From: Opisthocomus hoazin
Lineage: Eukaryota > Chordata > Aves > Opisthocomiformes > Opisthocomidae
DNA length: 64,000 nucleotides
Reading direction: 5' to 3'
Assembly (NCBI RefSeq): GCF_030867145.1
Contig: NC_134421.1
Location: 23,195,979-23,259,978, forward strand
Shown here: positions 38,801-47,494 of the stretch, in pieces
How positions within the stretch are numbered: position 1 is the stretch's first letter
Layout: each line of letters starts with the position of its first letter
Position numbers and translations under genes: made by a program
The notes under the pieces: model-generated
Told to the model about the DNA's origin: nothing
The model's input: only the letters and a program-made list of their open reading frames with translations
The model's database searches: none

Positions 38801-39763
38801 TTGGATGACTTCATACTTGGTTTGGCTGGGGTTTGTAATACTATTCAGTAAAACAAAGTAGAGGAACTGCCCTGGCTGAGGAACAACCCAAGTGAAGGAC
38901 ACTGGAAATAAAATGATCTTGTAAAACCCAAACCAGAACTCAAAGGGTCTAGGGCCAGGTTGCAGTTCGGGCTAAGAACTGTGGTTTTGTTTACTCATTG
39001 GGTCATGATGGACCAATGCTGAATATACAAGACTGAAAAGGAGGTTGCACCATCCTATTCCTCTTACCTGAATACCCTCTTGTGGTGTAGGGCTGGGGCG
39101 GGGTAGTCTCACAGGCAGTGTAGCAGAGTTGGTTCTCCAAGAGTTTTGGAGTGTCTCACTGGGGCTGCCGAGAGGATCTTTTTCCCTTAGCAGTTTGGAT
39201 CTTGGGCTGGCAGACTCTGGATCTGCTGTAGTTGTCTCCGACTTGGCTTTGGAAGACAGTAACTTTGCATGGACACAAGAAGGCAACGACAATGAGGAAG
39301 CTGTAGTGCACCGAAGTGGACTCTTACAAATATGGTGAAGAGAGCCAGTGTATTCCTTTTGATTCCCCAGGTGAGCTGTGTCAGAGCAGTCCTGAAATGA
39401 CAATGCTTGTGAGGCAGAGGCCATCCTTAGACGCCTTAAAGTTGGAGAAGTGGAAATTCTGGCCAAAGCATGCCGGTCAAACTGGAAAGGTGCATGATGG
39501 CTCCCAGTGCATTCCTGTGCAGGAGGCTTCAGAAGTGAAGGCTCTTTATAGCCTTGTCTTTGAATGTTGTCACCTGGAGGCATGGTAGTGTCCATACAAA
39601 CTGATACTGCCTGCGTTTCGCAGGAGCTGAAGACATCTGGGCTGCTGCTTCCAGACAAAGCAATGTTTGCTTTATGAAGCTCATCTTCCCTGTTTAGAAG
39701 TTCTGCCCTGACACAGGTTTCCCTGAGCACATCTGGAGAATAATCAGAGCTTGGTTGTTGCAT
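8891..39763 (-). CDS. PLEKHG7: PLEKHG7, DH-PH RhoGEF, complete 16-exon coding region
   Basis: Sixteen minus-strand exons were joined by eye. Every junction has GT..AG borders and matching phase, and the exon lengths sum to 2313 nt (770 residues plus TAG). The N-terminal 232 residues are Ser/Thr/Pro-rich with no visible domain. Residues about 257-313 hold conserved linker motifs (SLPGLEVFPGDLLVSD, KKPRWPF). The DH domain runs from about 373 (VWELFTSECTYF) to about 553 and includes the signature PLHRLTRYPLLL. The PH domain runs from about 589 to 747 (VYLFLFDDFLLITK; terminal helix Trp in KAWMSQI). By family, DH domains load GTP onto Rho GTPases and PH domains bind lipid or protein at the membrane; the specific GTPase is not visible here. 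The PLEKHG7 assignment rests on remembered motif similarity. A close PLEKHG paralogue such as PLEKHG5 is less likely because of the short C-terminus right after the PH helix. Confidence 0.93.
10041..10058. repeat. (GGT)6 tract
   Basis: 18 bp of pure GGT within a GC-rich patch of intron 15. It creates a spurious poly-His open frame on the minus strand. Confidence 0.95.
11296..11315. repeat. T homopolymer (20)
   Basis: A pure run of 20 T on the plus strand in intron 15, about 260 bp from exon 15. No adjoining SINE or LINE body was recognised. Confidence 0.9.
11578..11675 (-). CDS. PLEKHG7: PLEKHG7 exon 15 (PH domain)
   Basis: A 98-nt exon, one base in and phase 0 out. The acceptor is atttttttccacag|TC and the donor GCCAAG|gtaagt. 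It encodes V/FSLRNAFLIQHENRYRQCI, then AVFLLQAQTETAK, the last PH strands before the C-terminal helix. Confidence 0.95.
14946..15105 (-). CDS. PLEKHG7: PLEKHG7 exon 14 (PH domain)
   Basis: A 160-nt exon, phase 0 in and one base out. The acceptor is cattttctattcccag|AAA and the donor ACAG|gtacgt. It encodes KYRGSDASLIPISPSLTPEL, QSLIREGGFCTVLDQPIPLD and RLVLKNVDPVHIT. The long insert between PH strands (SLTPELQSLIREGG) ends in the DQPIPLDRLVL strand. Confidence 0.96.
16466..16545 (-). CDS. PLEKHG7: PLEKHG7 exon 13 (PH domain)
   Basis: An 80-nt exon, one base in and phase 0 out. The acceptor is tttttgttttcctccacag|AA and the donor AAAAAG|gtaata. It encodes E/STRLLEVYLFLFDDFLLITK, then TKHNKK, the hydrophobic PH strand pair and basic turn (VYLFLFDD) that is highly characteristic of this family. 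Confidence 0.96.
17235..17565 (-). mobile_element. CR1 LINE 3' fragment (old)
   Basis: About 330 bp resembling the antisense of the CR1 3' region. Landmarks in order are ggtctctgatccaacccact, a degraded agagcaggtcgttcag, ggagactctgcaacctctct, and near the end cctgagccttcccttccaac then ctctcagc. It is heavily diverged and 5'-truncated, as most avian CR1 copies are. It lies in PLEKHG7 intron 12 in the gene's own orientation. Confidence 0.8.
19106..19199 (-). CDS. PLEKHG7: PLEKHG7 exon 12 (PH domain)
   Basis: A 94-nt exon, phase 0 in and one base out. The acceptor is tttttgggtcaag|TGT and the donor GCAG|gtaaca. It encodes CLKQSLRENNSENILSSANR, then LLLHEGRLTLA, the start of the PH beta sandwich. 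The pyrimidine tract of the acceptor is a (CT)n microsatellite. A second in-frame AG nine bases further in (tttgaag|CAA) would drop three residues. Confidence 0.9.
19208..19235. repeat. Purine run with (AG)7 = pyrimidine tract of exon 12 acceptor
   Basis: An uninterrupted 28-bp purine run on the plus strand with an (AG)7 core at 19213-19226. On the gene strand it is the (CT)n pyrimidine tract directly before the exon 12 acceptor. Confidence 0.95.
19954..20069 (-). CDS. PLEKHG7: PLEKHG7 exon 11 (DH-PH linker)
   Basis: A 116-nt exon, one base carried in and phase 0 out. The acceptor is tttcacatatttcag|GG and the donor CCAGAG|gtaagc. It encodes R/DLEGKVKWLDNFQKFRQLQE, then VIVWPQIWDRDKRFFVPE. 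This is the linker and first PH strand. Confidence 0.95.
20655..20670. repeat. (AC)8 microsatellite
   Basis: 16 bp of pure AC dinucleotide in PLEKHG7 intron 10, followed by gtatgc. Confidence 0.95.
22002..22176 (-). CDS. PLEKHG7: PLEKHG7 exon 10 (DH signature helix)
   Basis: A 175-nt exon, phase 0 in and one base out. The acceptor is ttttccttgtcttcggcag|TGG and the donor TAC|gtaagta. It begins WCEQNEQCKRL and contains LLVAPLHRLTRYPLLL, the most conserved DH helix (residues 510-525). The usual Gln of the P-x-QR-x-x-x-Y motif is His here (residue 516). It ends the DH domain. Confidence 0.96.
23805..23838. repeat. (AAC)n / (GTT)n microsatellite beside exon 9 donor
   Basis: 34 bp of pure AAC repeat on the plus strand, about 11 units. 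In the sense of PLEKHG7 it is (GTT)n beginning 14 nt inside intron 9. Pure and uninterrupted, so likely variable in length. Confidence 0.98.
23853..23957 (-). CDS. PLEKHG7: PLEKHG7 exon 9 (DH domain)
   Basis: A 105-nt exon, phase 0 at both ends. The acceptor is gtgcagtttttccag|GGT and the donor CTGAAA|gtaaag. It encodes GDLCQTHQIYCLNYTSAVFY, then LENLRQREDFGIYLK, a helix conserved in PLEKHG DH domains (YCLNY). Its donor is followed 14 nt into the intron by a (GTT)n microsatellite. Confidence 0.95.
25208..25303 (-). CDS. PLEKHG7: PLEKHG7 exon 8 (DH domain)
   Basis: A 96-nt exon, phase 0 at both ends. The acceptor is cctttccttag|ATA and the donor AGAAAG|gtaaca. It encodes ISLSFLKTFFETVKEHVSKS, then DSPMDFSSILRK, an amphipathic helix plus loop in the middle of the DH fold. 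Exons 5, 7 and 8 are all exactly 96 nt. Confidence 0.93.
27592..27687 (-). CDS. PLEKHG7: PLEKHG7 exon 7 (DH domain)
   Basis: A 96-nt exon, phase 0 at both ends. The acceptor is gttttgcttttaaag|ATA and the donor AACAAG|gtgagt. It encodes IFMNTLKYLQSNEFLLDVDL, then WRLFANLEELNK, typical of the second conserved DH segment. Confidence 0.95.
28683..28749 (-). other. Cryptic exon candidate in intron 6
   Basis: A 67-nt segment with acceptor actgtccttccttctag and donor TTG|gtgagc, both near consensus. Entered in phase 0 from exon 6 it reads to an in-frame TGA at codon 11, so inclusion would truncate the DH domain. Confidence 0.25.
28939..28973 (-). other. Cryptic exon candidate in intron 6 (35 nt)
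   Basis: A long pyrimidine tract (tttttctcttattctgcacag) precedes 35 nt ending AAAAAG|gttagt. Its length is not a multiple of three, so inclusion between exons 6 and 7 would shift the frame. Confidence 0.2.
29653..29802 (-). CDS. PLEKHG7: PLEKHG7 exon 6 (start of DH domain)
   Basis: A 150-nt, 50-codon exon, phase 0 at both ends. It has a long pyrimidine tract before aatcaatag|AGC and donor ATG|gtaact. It includes KKEAAVWELFTSECTYFQDH, the first conserved helix of the DH domain that contacts the GTPase switch region in known RhoGEFs. Confidence 0.95.
30921..31016 (-). CDS. PLEKHG7: PLEKHG7 exon 5
   Basis: A 96-nt exon, phase 0 at both ends. The acceptor is ttttgtcattcaacag|GGT and the donor AAG|gtatca. 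It encodes GKDKQKQASDLENCLSTVNI, then ADCNTYDFFCFK. This lies just before the DH domain and continues into the SKSWHEF segment of exon 6. Confidence 0.92.
32823..32863 (-). CDS. PLEKHG7: PLEKHG7 exon 4 (41-nt small exon)
   Basis: A 41-nt exon encoding E/SKKPRWPFARRGL. The acceptor is ctgttttacccattag|AG and the donor CTT|gtgagt. It takes one carried base from exon 3 and leaves phase 0 for exon 5. Too short to show as an open frame, it was found by searching for the family motif KKPxWPF between exons 3 and 5, whose phases would not otherwise join. Confidence 0.9.
34190..34317 (-). CDS. PLEKHG7: PLEKHG7 exon 3 (conserved RRRSS/SLPGLEVFPGD linker)
   Basis: A 128-nt exon with one base in to finish a codon and one base out. 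The acceptor is gcatctcacag|ATCAG and the donor GCAG|gtcaga. It encodes SAERRRSSVVVSLPGLEVF, then PGDLLVSDRAMDYLAHAALL. The SLPGLEVFPGDLLVSD motif is shared among PLEKHG-type GEFs as I know them. It is relatively GC- and CpG-rich compared with the surrounding intron. A second acceptor 51 nt upstream (tttcctctgcag) keeps the frame and could add 17 residues. Confidence 0.9.
36609..36664 (-). other. Cryptic or poison-exon candidate in intron 2
   Basis: A 56-nt segment bordered by gattattctttccctctag and gtaaaa. Spliced after exon 2 (two carried bases) the first codon would be AT+A and the open frame is not preserved. After exon 1 (phase 0) it hits TGA at codon 13. No expression evidence is visible in sequence. 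Confidence 0.25.
37269..37342 (-). CDS. PLEKHG7: PLEKHG7 exon 2
   Basis: A 74-nt exon, phase 0 in and two bases carried out. The acceptor is cccactcttcag|AATG and the donor GAT|gtgaaa. It encodes NVEFTVENGDGDGKRREGRD followed by LSIS, acidic then basic. The donor phase fits exon 3 exactly. The acceptor is less certain: the frame stays open upstream to about 37471 and other AGs in the same phase exist, so the exon could be longer. Confidence 0.7.
38112..38260 (-). other. Cryptic exon candidate in intron 1 (149 nt)
   Basis: Bordered by ttctttctacacaacag and AAAG|gtatgc. One frame is open across all 149 nt, but it needs one carried base. Joined to exon 1 in phase 0 the first codon is TGA. It could be an alternative exon for a different upstream splice, or chance. 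Confidence 0.2.
39068..39763 (-). CDS. PLEKHG7: PLEKHG7 exon 1 (residues 1-232, N-terminal low-complexity region)
   Basis: This is by far the largest exon, 696 nt, ending in phase 0 at CAG|gtaagag. The ATG at 39763 is taken as the start because an in-frame TAA lies two codons upstream. The product is rich in Ser, Thr, Pro and Gln and has no folded-domain signature. A basic patch (RISTSPTLRRLR, residues 102-113) and several SP/TP sites suggest a regulated disordered tail; that is inference. I recall that in human this part was once annotated separately as C12orf74. It carries 30% of the protein. Confidence 0.9.
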
Positions 39764-39801
39764 GGTTTATTTGCAGCATGAAGATTTATAGCTGTGTATA
39801 C
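39764..39801 (-). other. PLEKHG7: 5' UTR part of PLEKHG7 exon 1 and possible splice acceptor
   Basis: Upstream of the ATG the minus strand reads ...gcttcctag|GTATAC, a usable acceptor giving 38 nt of 5' UTR with an in-frame TAA just before the ATG. The promoter and any upstream non-coding exons were not located. The alternative is that transcription starts in this exon. Confidence 0.4.
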
Positions 39802-42800
39802 CTAGGAAGCGTGATCAGAAAAGGTTCTTAGAAACTTGTGGTATAAGTTTTTGTGTATGAAAATATGCAAATAGAAAAAAAAAAAATCTAGACAACGTAG
39901 ATACGTACACTAGTACAGAAACAATTGCCTGCACTTGGAACCTGCTTAAATGCAAGTTTCAACAGCTTCGGGATCCAGTTTCCACAAGGTGTTTAAACAG
40001 CCACTAACTTTGAGTGTGCATGCAGTGTCAGCATCAGTCAGCAGAACTAATTGGATGGTAAAGGCGAATTATGTAATTAGGAACTCTGCTCATCTGGTAC
40101 TGCAGCTGCCTAATTGCCTGTTGCCACTCCCCCATCAATAAGTGAGATTGTGTCAAAAGGAAGTCACTAGCTCTCAGGACTCCTACTTGCAAAATCGTTT
40201 ATGTACAAATACTAATCACTTGCTAAATGCTTAAGCAAATACAATTTAGCAGTTATGTAAGGTGAGTCTAATCACTCTTGCTTTTCTTTTCAGCAGGAAA
40301 AGTATTTTGTAGTAAACATTTTGTAGACATTGTAGTCAAATATTGAAGAGAACAATTTATCGAAGTAACTTATCTGTTGATTGATCAGTAAATAATCTTA
40401 TGTTCTGTGATTCATGAAGCTCTATATTAAGGTATTTTTATGACTAGCCTCTCTATAACTGGACTGACATTTCGAGTTATAACGGAAGGTTATTAATTCA
40501 ACCTCTTCAAGCTATTCTTTAATTCAGCTTCTTTGTTTGCTAAGAGGAATCTTAAATCCGTTGATGACTGCTGGCTTCTTCTGGGCACTTTTATTTATGA
40601 GAATGAGTTTATTAAAAAATATGCTGACTTTTTTTCTTGAGCTATTGAATGTCACGTTGAATATGACTTTTGTCTAACTATACAGTACCATCAGATTAGT
40701 TTATAATGTGATTAGAAACAAACTATTTCATCAAGTTTGCTAGTTCAAAGTATTGCTTTTTACAAACTCTTCAACCATTAGAAAACAATAATTCAGAGGT
40801 TTACAGGACCAAAACCCACATCTTTATGATGGAAATTGCTTCTTTCATGACTATAGCAAATAGCTGCAAATACATTAGCATCTATTCATTTCTCTGTAAT
40901 AGATAAAGGCTAATTAACACATATGTTTATTCAAATGGACAAGCAGTAAAAATCATATTCAATATATATCATGAATGACAATAATGGGAAATTGTTACTG
41001 TTTTCCACTTTAAGCAAAGATATGATTGCATACTATTGCTGTGACTTTTGCTTTTATTGCTTTTTAATCTTTCAAGACATTTTGTGAAGTGCAGTCACAT
41101 CTAACTGATCATGGTTTGGCCAGACTTTCTCTGTAATTTTTTGATTCCTTTTTTTTTTTTTATACTAATCACCTCTTTTCCATGCAGAATTTTGCAACTA
41201 GGCATGGTGCTTCTAGATACTCATGTGAATAAAGTTCTGTTGCAGAAGAAGAAAAGATGAAAAACATCTTTGCATGGAGGTCTTGTATTAAAAATATGAC
41301 CTTTTTTTGCTTTTCAATTTACCGAGTTTTTTTTTGGAAGTCAAAACATGAGTTTCTTTATGAGTACTTACAAGTTACTTCTATGAGTAGAATCTCTCAG
41401 CAGCAAAATATTCATAAATAGAATACATTTTTATAAAAAGTGCAGAAATATACCATACACATGCAGAAAAACTGATATGTATGATTAAACTTACCAAGGT
41501 AGCCAGGTGAAGATTTACCAGCTTCCAGTAGGTCTCATCCTTCTCATATGCAATTAAATGAAATTTTCAACAAGAACTTGATTAACTAATACTAGGCTTA
41601 GCAGTAGCATTTTCTCTTTTAAAGCTTCCTTACTGAATGCTGGTATAGGGAACTAGTTTTTCTTCTTGTAGATTTGTTTCTAGGGGATTTGTTTATCAGG
41701 TCAGACGGAAGTAGCGTCAGGATCAATGCCCATTTACAAAAGGTAACCTGATACATGCATGTTATTAAACTTCATTCCCTTTATGGTTCTTTTTTTGTAC
41801 TTTTCACACTGATAAAGTTTGGCAAGAGAGATCCCAGGCAAGTATATAATAAACTGCGAGAGCAGATGAATTGTCTCCACTGCTCCAATAATGTCGTGTT
41901 CCCCCCCGCTTGTCTTGATTCATTCGTCTGGATCTAACTATGAATTGTTCATCCTTCATGGAAGAACAGTACTGATATATCCCTTGGTTACATTATTTAC
42001 AATTATATTTTAATTTTAACAAGTGTGGTAACTATCTGAGTAACTCTAAACGCAGACAGATTTTAGTATCGGAATATTCGAGAATTCATCCAAACATCGA
42101 TAATTCACTATTTTGTTGCATTGCAGAACTAATTGGAAACCATCAGAACTGGTTTAGACGTTCTTTGGTTCAGTGCATTGAAAGTGAAACTTGGGAAAAG
42201 ATGGTTTATTTGGTAGATAACTTGTGAGGAAGCACTAACCTCCACGAATGTTCATATCTAGGGACTGAGTGAACTATGACATTTTCATTTTCTGTAAAGA
42301 TTTTTTCAAAACTCATCCACCGACCAAAACATGATACCCCAAAAATGATGTGAATGGTAAAGTGCCTCTGATTTTGCTTAGCTTAGCGTTGAATGTGACT
42401 GTGTATTGAGAATGTTTTCTTCTTTTATTCTCTTGGAAGAATTCTAACTCGACAACTTTATTTGGAAGACTGTGACAGAGTTACAGTATTTATTTTCGTA
42501 TTTACCCAGTTTGGCTTCTAAGAAAAAGGGCTAAGTTAAAAAAATGTTCTCACCCTGTCTAGTAGGTGATAGTTCAAGTGTATTTTCTTTAAGTAGGACT
42601 TTTAGTTACATAAGACTTTTTATTTTTTTGACTCCTTATGCTGCTTTCAAGGTGATATCCTTCTTATGTGAAAGTATTTAGGCAGCCCTTTGCAAGCACC
42701 AGTTCTCAAAATCAGTACAGGGTCTACCAGACCAGATCTTCCCCCTGTTCTTCAGCTGATGGAAGCCTCATCCTAAGTCTAAATCTAACCCAAATTTCTG

Positions 42801-44601
42801 AATGTCAAAACATTTAAATACTGCTATTCTGTTTGCCTAAATGATTTTCAGAGGATAAGAGATGGGTGGGCTAGAAAGAAAGCTGTTGTATGTTTCTCAG
42901 ATACCAATACCCACACTTGATAGCTGCCATGTGGGATTTTTTCAAGAGACAGTTGCGTAAATATTCATAAAAGAAAGACATTACAATGCTAGCCTAAGAT
43001 CAGGGGTGGTGTGAACTGCTCTGACATGTAGTGTTGGAGCTGCTTCAGGTGGCTTTAGGCTTAGCTAGGCATTTCTGTGATGAGAAAGTTGGTAGATGTG
43101 GTCTCAGCTTTCACAAGACAGTGTAGAGGTAGCCACACCAATCAAAAGTAACTTGGCAAAAATAACTCATACTTGCTGTCAAAATCAAAACATCTGAGAT
43201 CCTGCATTCCATATACTTATCTCTGAATAACTCTTAACAGGCTGAAAGCACAGATGCTATTGACATCAACTGCAGCTGTAAATGTTCAGCTCCCTTGGTA
43301 ATCAGACCTCAGGTCTCAAGTCAAGTACCCAGAGAATAAAGAGCATGCACTTAGTGACCCTGGTGAAAAGTTCAATTTAAATGATTTGGGTAGCACCACA
43401 AAGAAACTATGCAGCAGATGGAGAGGTAAAATCTATTTTTCTGGGAAACATTCACATGAGGACTCCCGTTTCTCTCCCTATGAATGCCAGCCTCAGTCTC
43501 CTTATGTTTCTCAGCTTTTGGACAAAGATAGAGCAGTGGTCTGAAGACAGCAGACTCCTAGATGCATTAGTGCTGATTCATTCCCAGAGCTACGACACCC
43601 TGTGCCCTGAGGAAGGGTCTCATCCAGCTCACAGTGTGAATGTGTCATTAAGAGCCACCATAATGCCACAACTGGATGAAATGGGGCAGAGGACTGTGCA
43701 GGTTGTGCACCATTGTTCTGTCATCTGAACTGGAATCGCCTCCCATTCTTTCCCTAGAAAGATCAAAAATTGTACCAAAGTAAATTTATGCTCCGGTACT
43801 TTTTCACTTCTGGGTGTTTAGATCTGCAGCCAAAATGCTGGTCTTCTAAAAGCCTACAGCGTCCTTTTCCCATCACTAATTAAAGAAAAAAGAAAGGAAG
43901 CTTCCTGTTTTCTATTAGAGAGGAAAGTTTTGGCTTGTCTCAGAGCTGCAGCCACAGAGCATGCAAGTTCAGCTGATTTTTTCAGTAAGTGTGCACAGAA
44001 ACTTTTAAAAATTTAATCAGGGAGACACTGCTTATCATTTTTCCAAGGCTTTACCTCAGACAAATTTTGATGGGACCCAGATTTCATGGGACCAATAGAA
44101 ATTACACAAAAAACATTTTTCTATTTGCCAGCAAAATTTCAAGTGACTAATCCAAAGCTAGACTTATAACAGAAGAAATTCCAATTTTGTTATTGTGACA
44201 CAAACAGTACATTTTTATACTCCAGATTTTCCCCCCAAAATACAGAACATTTTGCCTGAGAAATTTCGAAAACTTCGGTTAGTGGCAGACACCTACTCTA
44301 TGAAATCTCTGCCAAATGCTTAAAATCTGTTAAAGCAAATGGGAAATTAATCATAATGAGAGCAAGTATTGGACCATTTTATCATGCACTGCCAGTTCTG
44401 CCTTTAATAATAGTAGCTTTTTTTAAAAATCAGTAGACAACAATACTTTTACAGAAGTTAGCTAGTGATGCAGCTTGCATTCCCACTTGTACACAATGAT
44501 TTCTGTATAAAGCATTTATTTTGGAACTTCCTCTGGAGCAAATAATAATAGGATTCATAGAAGAAAACCAAAACAAATCCAAAAATAAAAAATCCCCCAC
44601 A

Positions 44602-44633
44602 CTATTAATAGAAAATTAATTTTCTATTAATAG
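44602..44633. repeat. Perfect 32-bp palindrome
   Basis: The sequence from 44602 to 44633 equals its own reverse complement over all 32 bases, with no spacer (CTATTAATAGAAAATT and its complement). It is AT-rich (28 of 32). A second short palindrome, TTTCTATAGAAA, follows at about 44646. Capable of cruciform or hairpin formation; function unknown. Confidence 0.97.
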
Positions 44634-45986
44634 AAAAACTTTCTTTTCTATAGAAAGCAGAGACCTTTTCTATTCTTCAGAACCAACTTCTATGGAACCT
44701 CAGTGGCCACTTTTCTGCGTATCCCAAACTGTACAGAGGAAAGCATCTTTCCATTCAGAAATCAGTGACATCCACAATGTAACTAATAGCCAAAGACGAT
44801 AAAAGGCAGAAGAGGAACAGAGTTTCCATTTCTCACACACTTACCAGTTTTTCTATGAAACCGTGTATCTGGTTTGCAATCATCTGTAGGTATTTGCATG
44901 AGGGTAATTATATGTAAAGTAATAACTGAAGGAGCAGCTTTGTTTTGGGCTGAAGTGGAACAGAAATTATTCGATTGTCTTGGCAGAACTTCCCTCTAAG
45001 TTTGCTCTGGTTTTAGTGAAGCATTGTTTTGGGTAAGTAATGCTTTTTACCTTAGATATAGGTCACTACAAGTGTTCCTTTGAAGAATTACTTATAAAAA
45101 AAAAAATATTTAGAAGAAAGCATTTGTTGAGTATTATTATGCATAATATCAGTTACTTCCAAACTACATAATTCAGCAAATCTACTCTTTTTAAGAAGGC
45201 TTCAGTCAGTTTTAGTTATACTCCCTTTTGTGGTCGTTCTTCTCTGCTGGGAGTTTCTTTATTAATTCCTTGGGGATCAGCTTGAATTTCAGCGTCTGGG
45301 TCACAACATTGCTAGCTATTAGCAATCTAGGTGACTGCCTTTCCTGTCGGATGCTGTGCCTGGTTTTCATCTCCCAGCACCTAATCTAAAAATGTGTGGT
45401 GTCCTGCAAATCTGAATACTGAAGCAGAGTTGGGAGACAACAGCCAAAAGATCAGGTCTGAATCTCACCTGGCAGATCAGAAAGATGCTGGCCTCCTTCC
45501 TCCAATTTTACTTTAAGTTATCTGGGACAGCTTTCGTCTCATCCATGTTTAGACAGGCATGCGCCTAAAGCAGCCATTCTCCAGTCCCACTGTGGTCGGT
45601 GGTGATGTCTGTTACGCATGCAGTGCACTTCAGGGGGTAATTCATCTGGCCTATATTAGGCACGCATTTAGGGATCCCTGGTAGATATGACTATTTCTCC
45701 TCAGTGGCTTAAAGTGTGACTGTTCCAGGTTTATCTATCTTACACGAGTCCTTCCCATGGTCTTCAAGCTGTCTGGCCCCCATCTGCTAATGAGTCTGTT
45801 TACTGGCCTGAGTGTTAAGTGTGATGCTGTCAGACGCATGAAGTTTGCATAGAGGTTGCCTAATCTTGTCTGTTCAGTAAGGAGCAATAAACTTGTGCCT
45901 TATTTTGATTTTCTGTTGTGATCCATGGGCATGACTAATCGAGCCTTGTCCCTTTACTGCTGCCCTGCTGGCAGAAAACTCTGCAG

Positions 45987-46178
45987 TATATAAGGGCTTT
46001 TGTCAGCAAGGAGAAGACCTACAAGAACTTCACCTGGCTGAAAGTGGCACCGGCTAGGACAAAGATATGCTTTGCTACTTAGGCCAGCTGCAGCACAGTA
46101 CACGCAACCAGTAATGTGCCCAAGGAGGGCGCAAGAGGTTACAAAGTTTGTTGGTGCACTTGGCGACCCTGACATTAT
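45987..46178 (+). mobile_element. Possible degraded retroviral LTR end with primer-binding-site-like sequence
   Basis: A TATATAAG box at 45987 is followed about 170 bp later by a ...TGGTGCA end, two spacer bases and TGGCGACCCTGACATTAT (46161-46178). This matches 14 of 18 bases of the tRNA-Trp primer site used by avian alpharetroviruses as I remember it. No clear left end, polyadenylation signal or coding remnant is visible. Could be coincidence. Confidence 0.3.
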
Positions 46179-47494
46179 CTGGGTGATGTGTGAACATCCT
46201 GTGTTTCTCAGAGTGTTTTCAGGGTCTTGCAAAAAATAAACCAGCAACGATTCAACGAGACATTACGTCAGACACCTTCAATCCTGCATTTCAGGCCTCC
46301 AGACCAATGTCTTCTGTGCAGCTGCACTTGGTATCAGACAGTGATATTCTCCTCTCTGCAGGCTAATTGTTGCAGGAATAGAGGTATAATGAAGGAAAGA
46401 ACTGCAGTTTTCCAGCTGAAGGCAAAGTGACTTTGAAATGGATAAAGGAATCATCTGGCAAACCATCAGTCAGGAATACAGAGCTGAAAACTATGTTTGA
46501 GTGTTGATAAATGAGACTAATTCTTTTGTTTTAATGTGGTTCCCACGACAGCTATCATTAAATTGAAAGTTGCAGATGTTTTCTCCCAATGACCCTCATA
46601 ACCTTCTTTTTCACAGCTCAGTGTATAAGCTGTAGGCAGAAGAGTAACACTGAGTCAGAAGAACTTAGCACCTTCATCACCATGAGCACTATATAAGGCT
46701 GTTATGGTAACAGGTGCTGATTGCCCAGCTATGGGATAAGTCCCAAGACAACTTTTTAGGTGAAAAATCATAGTTTTACATTAACTTTCTATTAACTAGA
46801 CTCCATTCTAGCCTTAAGGATGTTTATTTTTTAATGACCAGCTCTGTATGGCTTACCACCAAGAAACATGTGACACTGGGAAGAAAAATTATTGAATCCC
46901 CACCAACACTGTTATACTCTGGCACTGGTTTATCCAGACAGCTGGATTTAGGGGATACTGTAGTCCTGCCAAGACAAGACATGTTGTAAAGAATGACATC
47001 TGTTTCTGTTTGCTCATCAGTGGCTTCCCACGTGATAATCATAGTAATGAATATGACAGAATTGCCATCAAATATCTATAACCATTCTTCCATCCTGCAT
47101 ATGCTTTTTAGGACTGGATGTGCTATGAGAGGAGATTACTTTAGAACAAAAAGGCCCAATATTTTGGAAAGTTATAAACTCATTTATTCTCATCAAGCTC
47201 ATTCAAATTCATTCTTGATATTCAATAAGTTACACCTATTTTCCAACTAAAGAACATATCGGGACAAAAGAAGGGCAAGTTAAAGTGCATTTATACTGCA
47301 ATTTCTTAGTTGGCTGCCTGATGTTGGTATTAATATTAGCTGGGCAAAGAGTTTTAACTTATCTTCACAGCTTTTTGATTTTGGTAGGATATTTCAGTTT
47401 ACTATTTGGATGTGAAGACAGTGGATCATTTTTTAATGGTGGCATTTGAAACATTAAGAAGTGATGTTTGGACGTTAGCAAACAAATGCGTGTG

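Larger units (their letters stand above)
22177..39067 (-). other. PLEKHG7: PLEKHG7 introns 1-9 and what they hold
   Basis: Intronic sequence between the coding exons is mostly unique and AT-rich. It includes the (GTT)n tract in intron 9 and T-runs near 27753 and 34790. Four segments in introns 1, 2 and 6 have strong exon-like borders but break the reading frame (38112-38260, 36609-36664, 28939-28973, 28683-28749). I saw no recognisable transposon in this part. Confidence 0.55.
39802..47494. other. Upstream intergenic region, left part
   Basis: AT-rich sequence with no coding exon recognised. Compact AT-rich stretches at 40.2-42.5 kb with several TAATTA/ATTAGC-type motifs could be conserved non-coding elements, but conservation cannot be judged from one sequence. 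Contains the palindrome at 44.6 kb and the possible retroviral remnant at 46 kb. The 115-codon open frame at 43381-43728 (plus) has no family motif. Confidence 0.35.

Noticed and set aside
43381..43728. Plus-strand open frame of 115 codons
   Set aside because: No splice context, no recognisable motif, and it is isolated in AT-rich intergenic DNA.
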